In this document: positions 42,858-51,913 of the stretch, one piece after another | Layout: every line of letters begins with the position of its first letter | Position numbering within the stretch: the stretch's first letter is position 1 | Source: Planctomycetota bacterium | GTDB lineage: Bacteria > Planctomycetota > UBA1135 > GCA-002686595 | Assembly (NCBI GenBank): GCA_020638875.1 | Contig: JACKHS010000002.1 | Location: 124,001 to 188,000 of the forward strand | Length of the DNA: 64,000 bases | Direction of reading: 5' to 3' | The notes under the pieces: model-generated | Databases searched by the model: none | Told to the model about the DNA's origin: nothing | What the model saw: only the letters and a program-made list of their open reading frames with translations | Position numbers and translations under genes: made by a program

Positions 42858-43691
42858 CTAGTTGCCCTGACCGCCGGCGTTACCGCCGTTGCCGCCGTTG
42901 CCGCCACGACCTCCGCCGCCGGTGTTGCCCCCGCGGCCGCCACGGCCGCCGCCGCCGGGCCCGCCGAAGCCACCGAAGCCGCCGAAGCGGTCGTCGTTGA
43001 GCTTCTCGTAGTCCTCGAGCTGCAAGGGCGTGAGGATCGTAGACAGCGAGGTGCGCGTCTGGTCGCGCAGGTCGGTCATCGCCGTGCGAATCGCGCCGCG
43101 GTCCATGCCGCCGCCGCCGTCGCGCATGGTGTTGAAGAGCTCGTTGCGCTTGGTGCTCTCGACGAGCAGCACCTCGCGCATCGACTTCATCTGCACCTGG
43201 TCGAGGCCGAGCTGGCCCTGCAGCTCCGTGAGGCGCTCGTCGATGCGGGTGATCTCACGGTCCTCGCGCTCGCGGTCGCGCTCGGCCGACTCCTCCTCGC
43301 GGATCTGGTCCATCGCCAGGCGCACCGAGGTGCGCAGCGTCGTGGACTGCGCGGACTGCGGGTCCTTGAGCGCGGCGGCGAGCTCGGCGATGTCGGCCTG
43401 GAGCTGGGCCAGGTCTTCGCCGCCCTCGCTCGCGACCGCTTCGCGCGCGCTGCCGCCGCGCCGCTCGAGCGCGGCGAGGCGCATGGCGAGCTCCTCGTTC
43501 TTGCGGCCGAGGGAGGCGAGCTGCTCCTGCAGCCCGCCCTGCTCGTCCTCGCCGAGGGGCGTCAGGCCCTGCGCGGCGTTGGAGCCGGTGTGCCCGCCGC
43601 CGGTCGCCGGCGAGACGGTGTGCAGGACGAAGGCCCCGGCCGCGCCGGCGACGGCGGCGACGAGGACGTTGATGAGGATGGCGTTCTTCAT
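42858..43691 (-). CDS. Exported coiled-coil protein with Gly/Arg/Asn-rich tail
   Basis: A 277-residue protein with one N-terminal hydrophobic helix (NAILINVLVAAVAGAAGAFVL) acting as anchor or signal. A helical region from about 50 to 230 has strong heptad character (LQEQLASLGRKNEELAMRLA, then EREDREITRIDERLTELQGQ). The tail of about 40 residues is nearly all Gly with Arg and Asn (GGFGGFGGPGGGGRGGRGGN). The helical part recalls Spy/CpxP-like periplasmic proteins, without their LTxxQ motif clearly shown. It follows the 43726-44820 gene by 34 bases. Confidence 0.7.
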   Translation of the reverse strand: MKNAILINVLVAAVAGAAGAFVLHTVSPATGGGHTGSNAAQGLTPLGEDEQGGLQEQLASLGRKNEELAMRLAALERRGGSAREAVASEGGEDLAQLQADIAELAAALKDPQSAQSTTLRTSVRLAMDQIREEESAERDREREDREITRIDERLTELQGQLGLDQVQMKSMREVLLVESTKRNELFNTMRDGGGGMDRGAIRTAMTDLRDQTRTSLSTILTPLQLEDYEKLNDDRFGGFGGFGGPGGGGRGGRGGNTGGGGRGGNGGNGGNAGGQGN

Positions 43692-43725
43692 GACTGGCTT
43701 CTCGGAAGTGCTCGGGCGCGGCGGA

Positions 43726-44820
43726 CTACTCTTCGTCCGCCGGCGCCTGCGAGAGGTCGACGCTGTAGGTGTAGGTGCCCTCCTGGGCGTTGTGGATGAC
43801 CATCGAGCTCTCGCCGCGGTTCATCTCGCGGGTGCTCTCGGTCGAGAGCTTGGCCTCGAGCTCGAAGTGCACGGGCCGGCCCGCGCTCGGGTCGACGTAG
43901 AGCGTGCCCTCGACCTCGACGTCGAAGCTGTTCTCGAAGACGGGCGCGAGCGCGAAGCTCGACGCGCGGTCGCCGCCGCCGCGACGGCCGCGGCCGCCGC
44001 CGAAGCCGCCCTCGGGCTCGGGCATGCTGCCGGAGCCGTCGCCGGCGATCTTCACGACCAGGCAAGCGACGCCGTCGTGCTCCTCGGTGCCTTCGGCCAG
44101 CGTGGCCTCGAGGTCCCAGGTGCCTTCCTTCAGGTAGCCGCCGAGGCCGCCGCCGCGTCGCCCGCGCATGCCGCGCATGCCGCGCATGCCGCCGCGACCG
44201 CCGCGGCCTTCCCCGCGGCCGGCGCCGCCGTCGTCCTCGCGCTGCGGGGGCGGGAAGAAGGCGCCTTCCTGGTCGAGCATCAGCGCGCGCGCGAGCGCTT
44301 CGCCGTCGATGTCCCACTTGCCGCCGGGCTCGACGTCCTCCGCGGGCAGCAGCGCGTCGAGCGCGAGCTCGAGGTGGTGGCCCTTCAGCACCGCGTCGTC
44401 GTCGGGCTCGCTGCCGTCGACGACTTCCGCGACGACCTCACCATCGTCGAGCGTGAGGTCGAGCGTGACCTCGTGCAGCGGGCTCTCCGCCTCCATCTCC
44501 ATGTCCTCGTCGCCGCGGCTCATCACCGTCTTGGCCGCGACGGTCTTGAACTCGCGGGTGACGTGCACGGGCGCGCCGTCCTTCGTCTCGTGGACGGTGT
44601 CCTTCATGACGATGTGGCGGGACTCCTCGTGCCCGCCACCGCCGCCGAAGGGCGAGTCCACCGGCTCGCCGTCGCGCTCCATGGAGAAGTCGGTGGTCTC
44701 CATGTGGAACGAGCTGGTCACGTCGACGAGCAAGGACTGGTCCTTCTGGTACTTCGTCGAGAGGTCGGTGCCGCCGAGCAGGGCGGCCGCGGCGAGGCTG
44801 GCGAGGATGGCGTGCTTCAT
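43726..44820 (-). CDS. Exported protein of unknown function with internal Gly/Arg/Met repeats
   Basis: A 364-residue protein with a short signal-like N-terminus (MKHAILASLAAAALLGG). Beta-rich regions flank a low-complexity centre at about residues 195-225 that contains GRGEGRGGRGG and a tandem MRG repeat. Acidic stretches (GDEDMEMEAES, LDDGEVVAEVVDGSEPDDDAVL) precede it. The C-terminal third (FALAPVFENSFDVEVEGTLY, HFELEAKLSTESTREMNRGE) resembles planctomycete DUF-type periplasmic proteins. The upstream frame is open far beyond this start but lacks protein-like composition. It lies 158 bases after the LytTR regulator gene and may be its target. Confidence 0.7.
   Translation of the reverse strand: MKHAILASLAAAALLGGTDLSTKYQKDQSLLVDVTSSFHMETTDFSMERDGEPVDSPFGGGGGHEESRHIVMKDTVHETKDGAPVHVTREFKTVAAKTVMSRGDEDMEMEAESPLHEVTLDLTLDDGEVVAEVVDGSEPDDDAVLKGHHLELALDALLPAEDVEPGGKWDIDGEALARALMLDQEGAFFPPPQREDDGGAGRGEGRGGRGGMRGMRGMRGRRGGGLGGYLKEGTWDLEATLAEGTEEHDGVACLVVKIAGDGSGSMPEPEGGFGGGRGRRGGGDRASSFALAPVFENSFDVEVEGTLYVDPSAGRPVHFELEAKLSTESTREMNRGESSMVIHNAQEGTYTYSVDLSQAPADEE
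44164..44190 (-). repeat. Three tandem 9-base repeats encoding MRG-MRG-MRG
   Basis: GCGCATGCC occurs three times in a row on the plus strand, which on the coding strand gives the Met-Arg-Gly triplets in the low-complexity centre of the 43726-44820 protein. Perfect in-frame repetition suggests slippage-prone length variation. Confidence 0.8.
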
Positions 44821-44978
44821 GCGCGAGTGGCGGGTGTGAGGGGGCGCCCGGCAGGGAGCCCCGGACGTCGCCATTCTGGCCTCTTCGAGCTTCCGCGGCA
44901 GCTCCCGCGGCCGATTGGAGAGAGCGGCGCCAGCGGTGTTGGGAGCGGAGGCGCGCCGCCCCGGAAGCGGGAGCGGCC

Positions 44979-45773
44979 TCAGCCGAGGTGCGCGCGCACC
45001 GTGCTCATGCGCGAGCGCGAGACCGGCAGCCACAGCCCGTTGGCGAGTTGGACCCGCCCGACGCCGCCCGACTGGCGCTCGAGCGTGCGCACCTGATCGA
45101 GCGCGACGATCGCGGAGCGGTGGGTCCGCAGGAAGCGCGCGGGGTCGAGCGTCTGCTCGAGCTTGCCCATCGACTCGCGCATGAGGAAGTCGCCGCGCCG
45201 GGTGTGCAGCATGACGTACTGGTCCTGCGCCTCGACCCACACGAGGTCGGCGGTGTCGATCAGGTCGACGCGGCCCTCGCGGTGGATCGACAGGCGCGTG
45301 GTCGCCGGCTCCCTGCGCGCGGTCGCGGCCTGGCGCTCGGTCAGGGTCTCGAGCAGGTCGCTCAAGCGCTCGCGCAGCGTCGCGCCGTTCTCGCGGCTCG
45401 CGCGCTCCTTCGCGCGGCCGAGCGCGGTCGCGAAGCGCTCGTCGTCGAAGGGCTTGAGCAGGTAGTCGACCGCGTGCACGTCGAAGGCGTGCACCGCGTA
45501 GTGGTCGTAGGCCGTCGCGAAGACGACCACCGGCGGCTCGTCGTCCTCGAGCTCCTCCACCACCTCGAGGCCGGACAGGCCGGGCATCTCGATGTCGAGG
45601 ATCAGGATGTCGGGGCGCTCGCGGCGCACGGCGGCCACCGCTTCGACGCCGTTCTTGCACTCGGCGACGACCTCGACGCCGGGGTCGCGCTCGAGCAGCG
45701 TGCGCACGGTGGCGCGGCCGAGGGGCTCGTCGTCGGCGAAGACGACGCGCAGCTTGCGAGCGGGCTCACTCAT
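44979..45773 (-). CDS. LytTR-family response regulator
   Basis: A 264-residue regulator. The receiver domain has VVFADDEPLGRATVRTLL at the start, Asp in DILILDIEMPGLSGLEVV and Lys in YLLKPFDDERFATAL. The C-terminal LytTR DNA-binding domain spans about 165-260 (RVDLIDTADLVWVEAQDQYV, RGDFLMRESMGKLEQTL, FLRTHRSAIVALDQV). Its start overlaps the kinase gene by eight bases. LytTR regulators usually control cell-surface or secreted products, which fits the exported proteins downstream. Confidence 0.94.
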   Translation of the reverse strand: MSEPARKLRVVFADDEPLGRATVRTLLERDPGVEVVAECKNGVEAVAAVRRERPDILILDIEMPGLSGLEVVEELEDDEPPVVVFATAYDHYAVHAFDVHAVDYLLKPFDDERFATALGRAKERASRENGATLRERLSDLLETLTERQAATARREPATTRLSIHREGRVDLIDTADLVWVEAQDQYVMLHTRRGDFLMRESMGKLEQTLDPARFLRTHRSAIVALDQVRTLERQSGGVGRVQLANGLWLPVSRSRMSTVRAHLG

Positions 45774-47130
45774 CGGCGTGACGGCGCGGGAGGGGCGTGA
45801 CGTGATAGGGCAGGCGCACGCTCACCCGAGCGCCGCCCTCGGGCGGGTTCGTCGCGTCGAAGCGCTGCGCGGCCCCGTAGAGCGCGCGCAGCCGTCCGCG
45901 CGTGTTCTCGAGGCCGATCGCGCGGCGCCCGGACGGGGCGGTGGCGCCGCTCAACACGTCGGGCGGGAACCCCTCGCCGTCGTCGCGCACCACGAGCTCG
46001 AGCTCGCCGCCGACGCGGCGCGCTTCGACGTGCACGGTGCCGCCGTCGAGCCGCGGCGCGACGCCGTACTTCACGGCGTTCTCGACCAGCGGGAGCAGCA
46101 GCAGCGTCGGGATCAGCGCGTCGCCGAGCCCGGGCTCGACCTCGACCTCCACGCGCAGGCGGTCGCCGAAGCGAATGCCCTCGATCTCGAGGTAGCGCCG
46201 CGCGATGGCGAGCTCGTCCTCGAGCTTCAGCTCGGCGTCGCCGTCGAGGTCGAGCGTCGAGCGCAGGAGCTCCCCGAGCGCGGACAGCGTCGTCAGCGCC
46301 TCGCGCGCCTGCCCGGCGCGGATCAGGCCGCCGACCGAGTGCAGCGAGTTGAACAGGAAGTGCGGCTGGAGCTGACCGCGCAGCGCCTCGAGGTGGGCCG
46401 CGGCGAGCTCCCCGCGCAGCTCGCTCGCGCGCAGCTCGAGCTCCGCGGCCACGCGCTCCTCGCGCCGCAGCCGCAGGAAGGCCGCGAGCCCGCCGCCGAG
46501 GCCGAGCATGGCCCAGAACAGCAGCGCGTTCTGGATCCAGCGCAGGCGCCAGTGGACGTAGTCGAGGTCGGGCCCTTCGAACACCACGCGCAGCGCGCCC
46601 CAGCGCCGGGCGCCGGCACGGTCGGCGGCGCGTTGGCGGGCGCGACGCGCTTCGAGGTCGTCGGGCGGCGGACCGTCGAGCGGCCCGGGCGGCGGGAGCT
46701 GCCCCTCGGGCCCGAACTCGGGCGGCTGGAAGCGGTCGGGCCGCCGACGGCGCGCTTCCTCACGCCACGCCTCGCGCTCCGCCTCGGTCGGCCGGTGCAC
46801 GAGGTAGTCGAGGTAGAGGAAGCCGTACGACGCGCCCAGCGAGATCGGCACCATCACCGCGAAGAACAACGCCCACGAGCGCGTGCGCCGCAGCACCCAC
46901 TCGGACGCGACGGTCAGCGGCCAGAGCAGGAGGAACCAGGCGCCCCAGATGGCGAGCTGCTCGAAGTAGATCTCGACGAGGTCGACGTCGCGGCCGCGCA
47001 GGTCAGCCGACTCGAGGTGCGGGGCGGTGGTGACGAGGCTCACCAGCGCCGCGAGGGCGACGGTGAGCAGCGCTCGGCCGCGCCAGCTCGTGAGCAGGCG
47101 CTCGAGCCCCGTCCCGCGCGCCTCGCTCAT
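45766..47130 (-). CDS. LytS/YpdA-type sensor histidine kinase
   Basis: A 454-residue membrane kinase. Four hydrophobic segments occupy residues about 20-235, interrupted by a proline-rich, charged loop (EAREEARRRRPDRFQPPEF region). The His_kinase domain (PF06580 type) has the phosphoacceptor His in GQLQPHFLFNSLHSVGGL. The ATPase part has LLPLVENAVKYGV, RDDGEGF and GLENTRGRL. It overlaps the MBL/rhodanese stop by four bases and the LytTR start by eight, so all three are translationally coupled. The ligand is unknown. Confidence 0.92.
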   Translation of the reverse strand: MSEARGTGLERLLTSWRGRALLTVALAALVSLVTTAPHLESADLRGRDVDLVEIYFEQLAIWGAWFLLLWPLTVASEWVLRRTRSWALFFAVMVPISLGASYGFLYLDYLVHRPTEAEREAWREEARRRRPDRFQPPEFGPEGQLPPPGPLDGPPPDDLEARRARQRAADRAGARRWGALRVVFEGPDLDYVHWRLRWIQNALLFWAMLGLGGGLAAFLRLRREERVAAELELRASELRGELAAAHLEALRGQLQPHFLFNSLHSVGGLIRAGQAREALTTLSALGELLRSTLDLDGDAELKLEDELAIARRYLEIEGIRFGDRLRVEVEVEPGLGDALIPTLLLLPLVENAVKYGVAPRLDGGTVHVEARRVGGELELVVRDDGEGFPPDVLSGATAPSGRRAIGLENTRGRLRALYGAAQRFDATNPPEGGARVSVRLPYHVTPLPRRHADE

Positions 47131-48527
47131 GCGCCGCTGGTCACCGGTAGGCCGGCGCCGGCCCAGGCGACGTAGCCGCCGCGCAGGTCGACGAGCTCGG
47201 TCCAGCCCGCGCGTTCGAGCAGGCTGGCCGCGATGAGGGAGCGATAGCCGCTCTGGCACTGCAGCACGACGCGCTGGTCGGTCGGCACCTCGTGCGAGCG
47301 GCGCGCGAACTCGGTCAGCGGGATGTTGGGCGCCTCGCCGATGTGACCGGCGCGGTACTCCGCGGGCTGCCGCACGTCGATCACGAGCGGACGCGCCTCG
47401 CCGGCGAACTCGCCGCGCAGCCCCGCCACGTCGACGCGCTCGGTCGAGGCCAGGAGCTCGTCGTGACCGCGCAGCGCGTCGAGGCCGCCGTCGAGGTAGC
47501 CGACGACGTTGTCGTAGCCGATGCGCCCCAGGCGCACGACCGCCTCGCGCTCCTCGCCGGGCTCGGCGATGACGACGACGGCCTCGTGCGGGTCGAGCAG
47601 GCAGCCGGCCCAGTGCGCGTACTTGCCGCGCAGGCCGATGAAGACCGAGCCGGCCATGTGGCACGCCGCGTAGGCGTCGCCCGAGCGCACGTCGAGCACT
47701 TGCGCGCCCGCGTTGGCGTGGTGCACGACCGTGGCGACGTCGAGCGGGACGAGCGCCTTGCGCAGGGTGTGGTCGAGCACGCTGCGCTCGCGCTTGTTGA
47801 GCTCGGCGCTGTGCGGGAAGTACTTGGGCACACCGCCGCGCGGCACGCACAGCATCTCGATGAACTCGTCGCGGGTCATCGTCTTGAGCGCGTAGTTCGT
47901 CTCGAGCTGCTCGCCGATGGTGGAGCTGGTGGCGTTGGAGATCGCGCGCCCGCAGGCCGACCCGGCGCCGTGACCGGGGTAGACCACCGTCGCGGGCGGC
48001 AGCTTCATCAGCTTCTGGTGCAGCGTGTCGTACATCAGGCTCGCCAGCTCCTCCTCGGGCATGCCGCCGGAGGCGCACAGGTCGGGCCGGCCGACGTCGC
48101 CGATGAAGAGCGTGTCGCCGGTCAGCACCGCCGCGGGGTCGGTGCTCAGCGTGCCCATGTCGTAGACCAGGATCGAGATGCCCTCGGGCGTGTGCCCGGG
48201 CGTCTCCATCGCGACCAGGCGCACGTCGCCGAGCTCGATGCGGTCGCCCTCCTTCAGCCGCGTGAACTCGTACTCGGCTTCGGCGCGCGCCCCCAGGTAG
48301 ATCGTCGCGCCGGTGCGCTCGCGCAGCTCCAGGTGCCCGGCCAGGAAGTCGGCGTGGAAGTGCGTCAGGATGACGTGCTTGATCACGACGCCCAGGCGCT
48401 CGGCGGTCTCGAGGTACTCCTCGATGTCCCGCCGCGGATCCACCACGACGGCCTCGCCGCAGCGCGGGTCCGTGATGAAGTACGAGGCCTGGGAGAGGCA
48501 GTCGACGTAGTGCTGTTCGAGGATCAT
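47127..48527 (-). CDS. CstB-like persulfide dioxygenase/sulfurtransferase (MBL plus two rhodanese domains)
   Basis: A 466-residue protein with three parts. The metallo-beta-lactamase dioxygenase domain (1-250) has metal ligands in THFHADF (His56, His58), ETPGHTPEG (His112) and TGDTLF (Asp138), plus Cys192 in GHGAGSACG. A first rhodanese-like domain (about 260-355) lacks the active-site Cys. The second (about 370-466) keeps it as Cys424 in VVLQCQSGYRS. This is the order described for CstB, which oxidises persulfides to thiosulfate through the mononuclear iron. Its place in front of a LytS/LytTR pair is unusual; CstB genes usually sit with CsoR-type sensors. Confidence 0.88.
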   Translation of the reverse strand: MILEQHYVDCLSQASYFITDPRCGEAVVVDPRRDIEEYLETAERLGVVIKHVILTHFHADFLAGHLELRERTGATIYLGARAEAEYEFTRLKEGDRIELGDVRLVAMETPGHTPEGISILVYDMGTLSTDPAAVLTGDTLFIGDVGRPDLCASGGMPEEELASLMYDTLHQKLMKLPPATVVYPGHGAGSACGRAISNATSSTIGEQLETNYALKTMTRDEFIEMLCVPRGGVPKYFPHSAELNKRERSVLDHTLRKALVPLDVATVVHHANAGAQVLDVRSGDAYAACHMAGSVFIGLRGKYAHWAGCLLDPHEAVVVIAEPGEEREAVVRLGRIGYDNVVGYLDGGLDALRGHDELLASTERVDVAGLRGEFAGEARPLVIDVRQPAEYRAGHIGEAPNIPLTEFARRSHEVPTDQRVVLQCQSGYRSLIAASLLERAGWTELVDLRGGYVAWAGAGLPVTSGA

Positions 48528-48630
48528 GCGTGGGCCCGCAGCCCGCGGGCAGGGTAGTGCAGGGGCGGCCGCCGGGCTGGGAGGGGCGGGCCGTCGTGTT
48601 GTCGGTGGTGGCGTCGGTGGAGCGCGCGGT

Positions 48631-50346
48631 TCAGCGCCCCGTGCCCTGACGCAGGGTGTGGTAGCGGCCGGCCTCGAAGGGGCCGAAGGTCTCGCGCTCG
48701 CCGGTCGGCCAGGTGACGTGCACCTCCTCGACGCTCTGCGCCGGACCGAGGCCGTAGTGCACGCGCGTGTCGTTGGCCGAGCAGAACGAGTAGCAGGGGT
48801 CGCAGCGGCGGAACTGCGAGCGGCCGCCGGCGACGACCTCGACGGTCGCGCCGAGCGCGTCCGATCCGTGCGGCCCGACGACGCGGAAGCCGATCCAGCC
48901 GCCGCGGCGCTCGCCGACGTTCTCGAGCAGCTTCACCGGGGCGGCCCAGTCCATGTAGACCAGGTCGACGTCGCCGTCGTCGTCGATGTCCCCGAAGGCG
49001 GCGGCGCGGCTCGTGCCGAGCAACTTCTTCGCCGTCGGCCCGCGCGTGTCCTCGCGGAACTTGCCGTCGCCCAGGCCGAAGTAGAGCTGGTTCGGCTCGG
49101 CGTAGGGGTCCTGCTCCGACAGGTGCGGCGGCGTGAGCCCCACGCGACCGTTCGCGATGTAGAGGTCGAGCTCGCCGTCGAGGTCGAAGTCGTGGAAGCC
49201 CATGCCGAAGCCCGTGTAGAGCAGGCTCGTCACGCCCAGGCCGGTCGCGGCGGTGCGGTCGGTGAAGACGCCCTTCTTGTTGAGGTAGAAGGTGTTCGTC
49301 TCGTTGTGCATGTGCGTCATGAAGAGGTCGACGTCGCCGTCGTTCTCCACGTCCACCGCCTGCACGCCCATGCCCGCCTCCGCGGTGCCGTTGACGTTCA
49401 GCGCGCAGCCGAGCAGCAGGGCGCGATCGGTGAAGCCGCCCTTCTGATCGTTGAGCCACAGCAGGTTCGCCATCCCGTCGTTGGTGACGTAGAAGTCGAT
49501 CCAGCCGTCGAGGTTGAAGTCGGCCGCCGCGACGCCCCAGCCCACGCCGGTGCCCTTGCTGATGCCGGACGACTCGGTCACGTCGGTGAACGTGCCGTCG
49601 CCCTCGTTGCGGTACAGCGTGTCGACGGACGGCGCGTTGTAGTTGCCCGGCGAGCAGTAGTCCTGCACGCCGTAGTTCGTCTCGCACTTCATCTCGACGA
49701 TCGGCGACCAGTTCACGTTGTTGACCGCGAACAGGTCGAGGTCGCCGTCGCGGTCGTAGTCGAAGAAGCCGCACGAGACCGTCCACTTGTCGAGCCCCAC
49801 GCCGGCCTGCGCGGTCACGTCGGTGAAGGTGCCGTCGCCGTCGTTGCGGTAGAGCACGTTCGCGTAGAGGTTCGCGACGTACAGGTCGAGGTCCCCGTCG
49901 TTGTCGTAGTCCCCCACCGCGACGCCGTGGCCGTAGCCCGTGTCGCCCACGCCGGCCTCGGCCGTGACGTCGGTGAAGTGCCCGCCGTCGTTGCGGTAGA
50001 GCACGTTGCCTTCGGTGACGACTTCACCCGCCTTGCAGTCGCCGGCCTGCACGCAGTACAGGTCCAGGTCGCCGTCGCCGTCGTAGTCGAACAGCGCCAG
50101 CGCGCCGGAGGCGAGCTCGGGGAACCAGAAGCGCTGCTCGTGCGCGTAGACGTGCGTGAAGTCGACGCCCCACTTCGCGGCGGCCTCGACGAACGTCGGC
50201 GGCGACTGCGCGGCGGGCGCCGCAGGCGCGTTGCCGGGCGCGCGCGAGCTCGGGCTCGTCGGCGCGGGCGCGTCGCCCCCGCCGCAGCCGAGCAGGCCCT
50301 GCGCCGCCAGCGCGGCGGCCACCCAGATCCCTCGCGTCCTCGTCAT
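48631..50346 (-). CDS. FG-GAP/VCBS repeat lipoprotein with ASPIC/UnbV C-terminal domain
   Basis: A 571-residue protein. The N-terminus (MTRTRGIWVAAALAAQGLLGCGGG) is a lipoprotein signal with lipobox LLGC. Seven-bladed propeller repeats follow, each with a calcium loop such as FDYDGDGDLDLY, GDYDNDGDLDLY, FDYDRDGDLDLF, FDLDGELDLY and DIDDDGDVDL. The C-terminal ASPIC/UnbV domain is at about 490-571 (GGWIGFRVVGPHGSDALGAT, VHVTWPTGERETF). These extracellular propellers are common in planctomycetes and often pair with TPR proteins, as here. Start ATG 50346 lies 14 bases after the TPR gene's stop. Role unknown. Confidence 0.9.
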   Translation of the reverse strand: MTRTRGIWVAAALAAQGLLGCGGGDAPAPTSPSSRAPGNAPAAPAAQSPPTFVEAAAKWGVDFTHVYAHEQRFWFPELASGALALFDYDGDGDLDLYCVQAGDCKAGEVVTEGNVLYRNDGGHFTDVTAEAGVGDTGYGHGVAVGDYDNDGDLDLYVANLYANVLYRNDGDGTFTDVTAQAGVGLDKWTVSCGFFDYDRDGDLDLFAVNNVNWSPIVEMKCETNYGVQDYCSPGNYNAPSVDTLYRNEGDGTFTDVTESSGISKGTGVGWGVAAADFNLDGWIDFYVTNDGMANLLWLNDQKGGFTDRALLLGCALNVNGTAEAGMGVQAVDVENDGDVDLFMTHMHNETNTFYLNKKGVFTDRTAATGLGVTSLLYTGFGMGFHDFDLDGELDLYIANGRVGLTPPHLSEQDPYAEPNQLYFGLGDGKFREDTRGPTAKKLLGTSRAAAFGDIDDDGDVDLVYMDWAAPVKLLENVGERRGGWIGFRVVGPHGSDALGATVEVVAGGRSQFRRCDPCYSFCSANDTRVHYGLGPAQSVEEVHVTWPTGERETFGPFEAGRYHTLRQGTGR

Positions 50347-50360
50347 CGCGTCCTTCACGG

Positions 50361-51767
50361 CTACTCCAGGCCCAGCAGGCGGCCGAGCTCCTTCACGCCC
50401 GCCTGGGCGGGCTGCAACTGCTTCGCGCGGCGGTAGGCGTCGACGGCCTCCGCGCGGCGGCCGAGCGCGTGGCACGCGCTCCCCAGGCGCACGAGCCCGG
50501 GCACGCTGTCGGGCTGCAGCCGCAGACCGGCGTTCAGCAGCTCGATGCCCTCGTCCGTGCGGCCGAGCGCCACCGCGCAGTCCCCCGCCTCGAGCGGGTA
50601 GCGTGGATCGCCCGTGTCGAGCGCCATGGCCTTCTTGAGGTCCGTGAACGCCTCGGCGATGCGGTCGAAGGCCATGTAGGCGTGCGCGCGCATGTAGTAC
50701 GTCGCCGAGACGTTCGGCGCGGCCTTCACGCACTGCTCGCTGTGGCGCAGCCCGTCCACCTTGCGGCCCAGCGCGAGCTCGGCCGTCGCGAGGTTGATCA
50801 GCACCGCGAAGTCGTTCGCGTCGAGCTCCGCCGCGCGCGTGAGCACGCGCACCGCGTCCTCGGGGCGGTTCGTGTGGATGTACGCCACGCCGAGGTTCAC
50901 GAGCGCGATGCGATCGTCGGGGTGACCGACGAGCACCTCCTCGAGGATCGGCACGGCCGCCGCGGGCCGGTTGGCATCGACCAGGTCGATCGCGTCCTGC
51001 ACGCGCGCGCCGAAGCCGCGCCGCGAGGCCTGCATCTGCACGGACAGCGAGTCGCCCAGGTAGCGCGCCTCCGAGTCGGCGCCGAGGGCCAGCTCGCGCT
51101 CGGCCTCCTCGAGCCGCCCGAGGCCGCGGTAGGCGATGCCGAGCGCGTAGTGCGCGCGCTTGTAGCTCGGTTCGAGCTTCACCGCCTGCTCAGCCGCCGC
51201 GACGGCCTCGCTCTCGCGCTCGAGGTTGTTCAGCGCCTCGGCCTGGCCCACGAAGGCGCTGGGGGCGTTGGGCTGGCGGCGGGCGACCTCGGCGAAGGCC
51301 GCGAGCGCGCGCTCGTCCTCCGCCCGCTCCAGGTAGAGCATGCCCAGCCGGAAGCGCGCGGCGTCCTGCGCCGGGTCGAGCTGCACCACGCGCTCGAAGG
51401 TCGCCACGGCCGCGTCGATGTCGCCGCGTTCGGCCAGGGCGTGGGCCTTGTGCGACAGCCACACTGGCCGCTCGGCGTCGAAGTGCAGGGCTTGGTCCCA
51501 GGCGCGCTCGGCCTCGACCCACAGCCCGTTGGCCTCGTAGGCGAGCGCGAGCTGCACGCGCAGCTCCGCGTCGAGGGGCGCGCCGTCGACCGCGTCGGCG
51601 CGGGTGGCGGCCAGCGCGCGCACGTCGGCGTCCAGCTCCGGGCCGCCGACGAGGCGCACGGCCGGGCCGGGGCTGGTGGGCCCGCCGCCGCAGGCCGCGA
51701 GCAGCGTCAGGGCCAGGGCCAGGGCCGGCCGCGAGCGGCGCGGGACGAAGGAGGTGGGGATCGGCAT
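50361..51767 (-). CDS. TPR-repeat lipoprotein
   Basis: A 468-residue protein starting at ATG 51767, giving a lipoprotein signal (ALALALTLLAACGGG). At least nine TPR units follow, with conserved Trp/Leu/Gly/Ala/Pro positions (AYEANGLWVEAERAWDQALH, ALAERGDIDAAVATFERVVQ, ALGIAYRGLGRLEEAERELA, ALNNLERESEAVAAAEQAV). Two earlier in-frame Met codons exist but would spoil the signal peptide. It precedes the FG-GAP gene by 14 bases, the usual planctomycete pairing. It probably scaffolds periplasmic or outer-membrane interactions. Confidence 0.88.
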   Translation of the reverse strand: MPIPTSFVPRRSRPALALALTLLAACGGGPTSPGPAVRLVGGPELDADVRALAATRADAVDGAPLDAELRVQLALAYEANGLWVEAERAWDQALHFDAERPVWLSHKAHALAERGDIDAAVATFERVVQLDPAQDAARFRLGMLYLERAEDERALAAFAEVARRQPNAPSAFVGQAEALNNLERESEAVAAAEQAVKLEPSYKRAHYALGIAYRGLGRLEEAERELALGADSEARYLGDSLSVQMQASRRGFGARVQDAIDLVDANRPAAAVPILEEVLVGHPDDRIALVNLGVAYIHTNRPEDAVRVLTRAAELDANDFAVLINLATAELALGRKVDGLRHSEQCVKAAPNVSATYYMRAHAYMAFDRIAEAFTDLKKAMALDTGDPRYPLEAGDCAVALGRTDEGIELLNAGLRLQPDSVPGLVRLGSACHALGRRAEAVDAYRRAKQLQPAQAGVKELGRLLGLE

Positions 51768-51913
51768 CGACGGGGCGCGGGGAGGGGCGGACGGGGTGGG
51801 CATTCTAAGCGCACCGGTGCCTCCGATCCCTGCTGTCGGCCTCAAGAGGCCGCCGCCCGCAGCCGAAAGGGACCTGACCCGGCCCTGCTTCAGGCTGCCT
51901 CGTCGCGCCCTCG

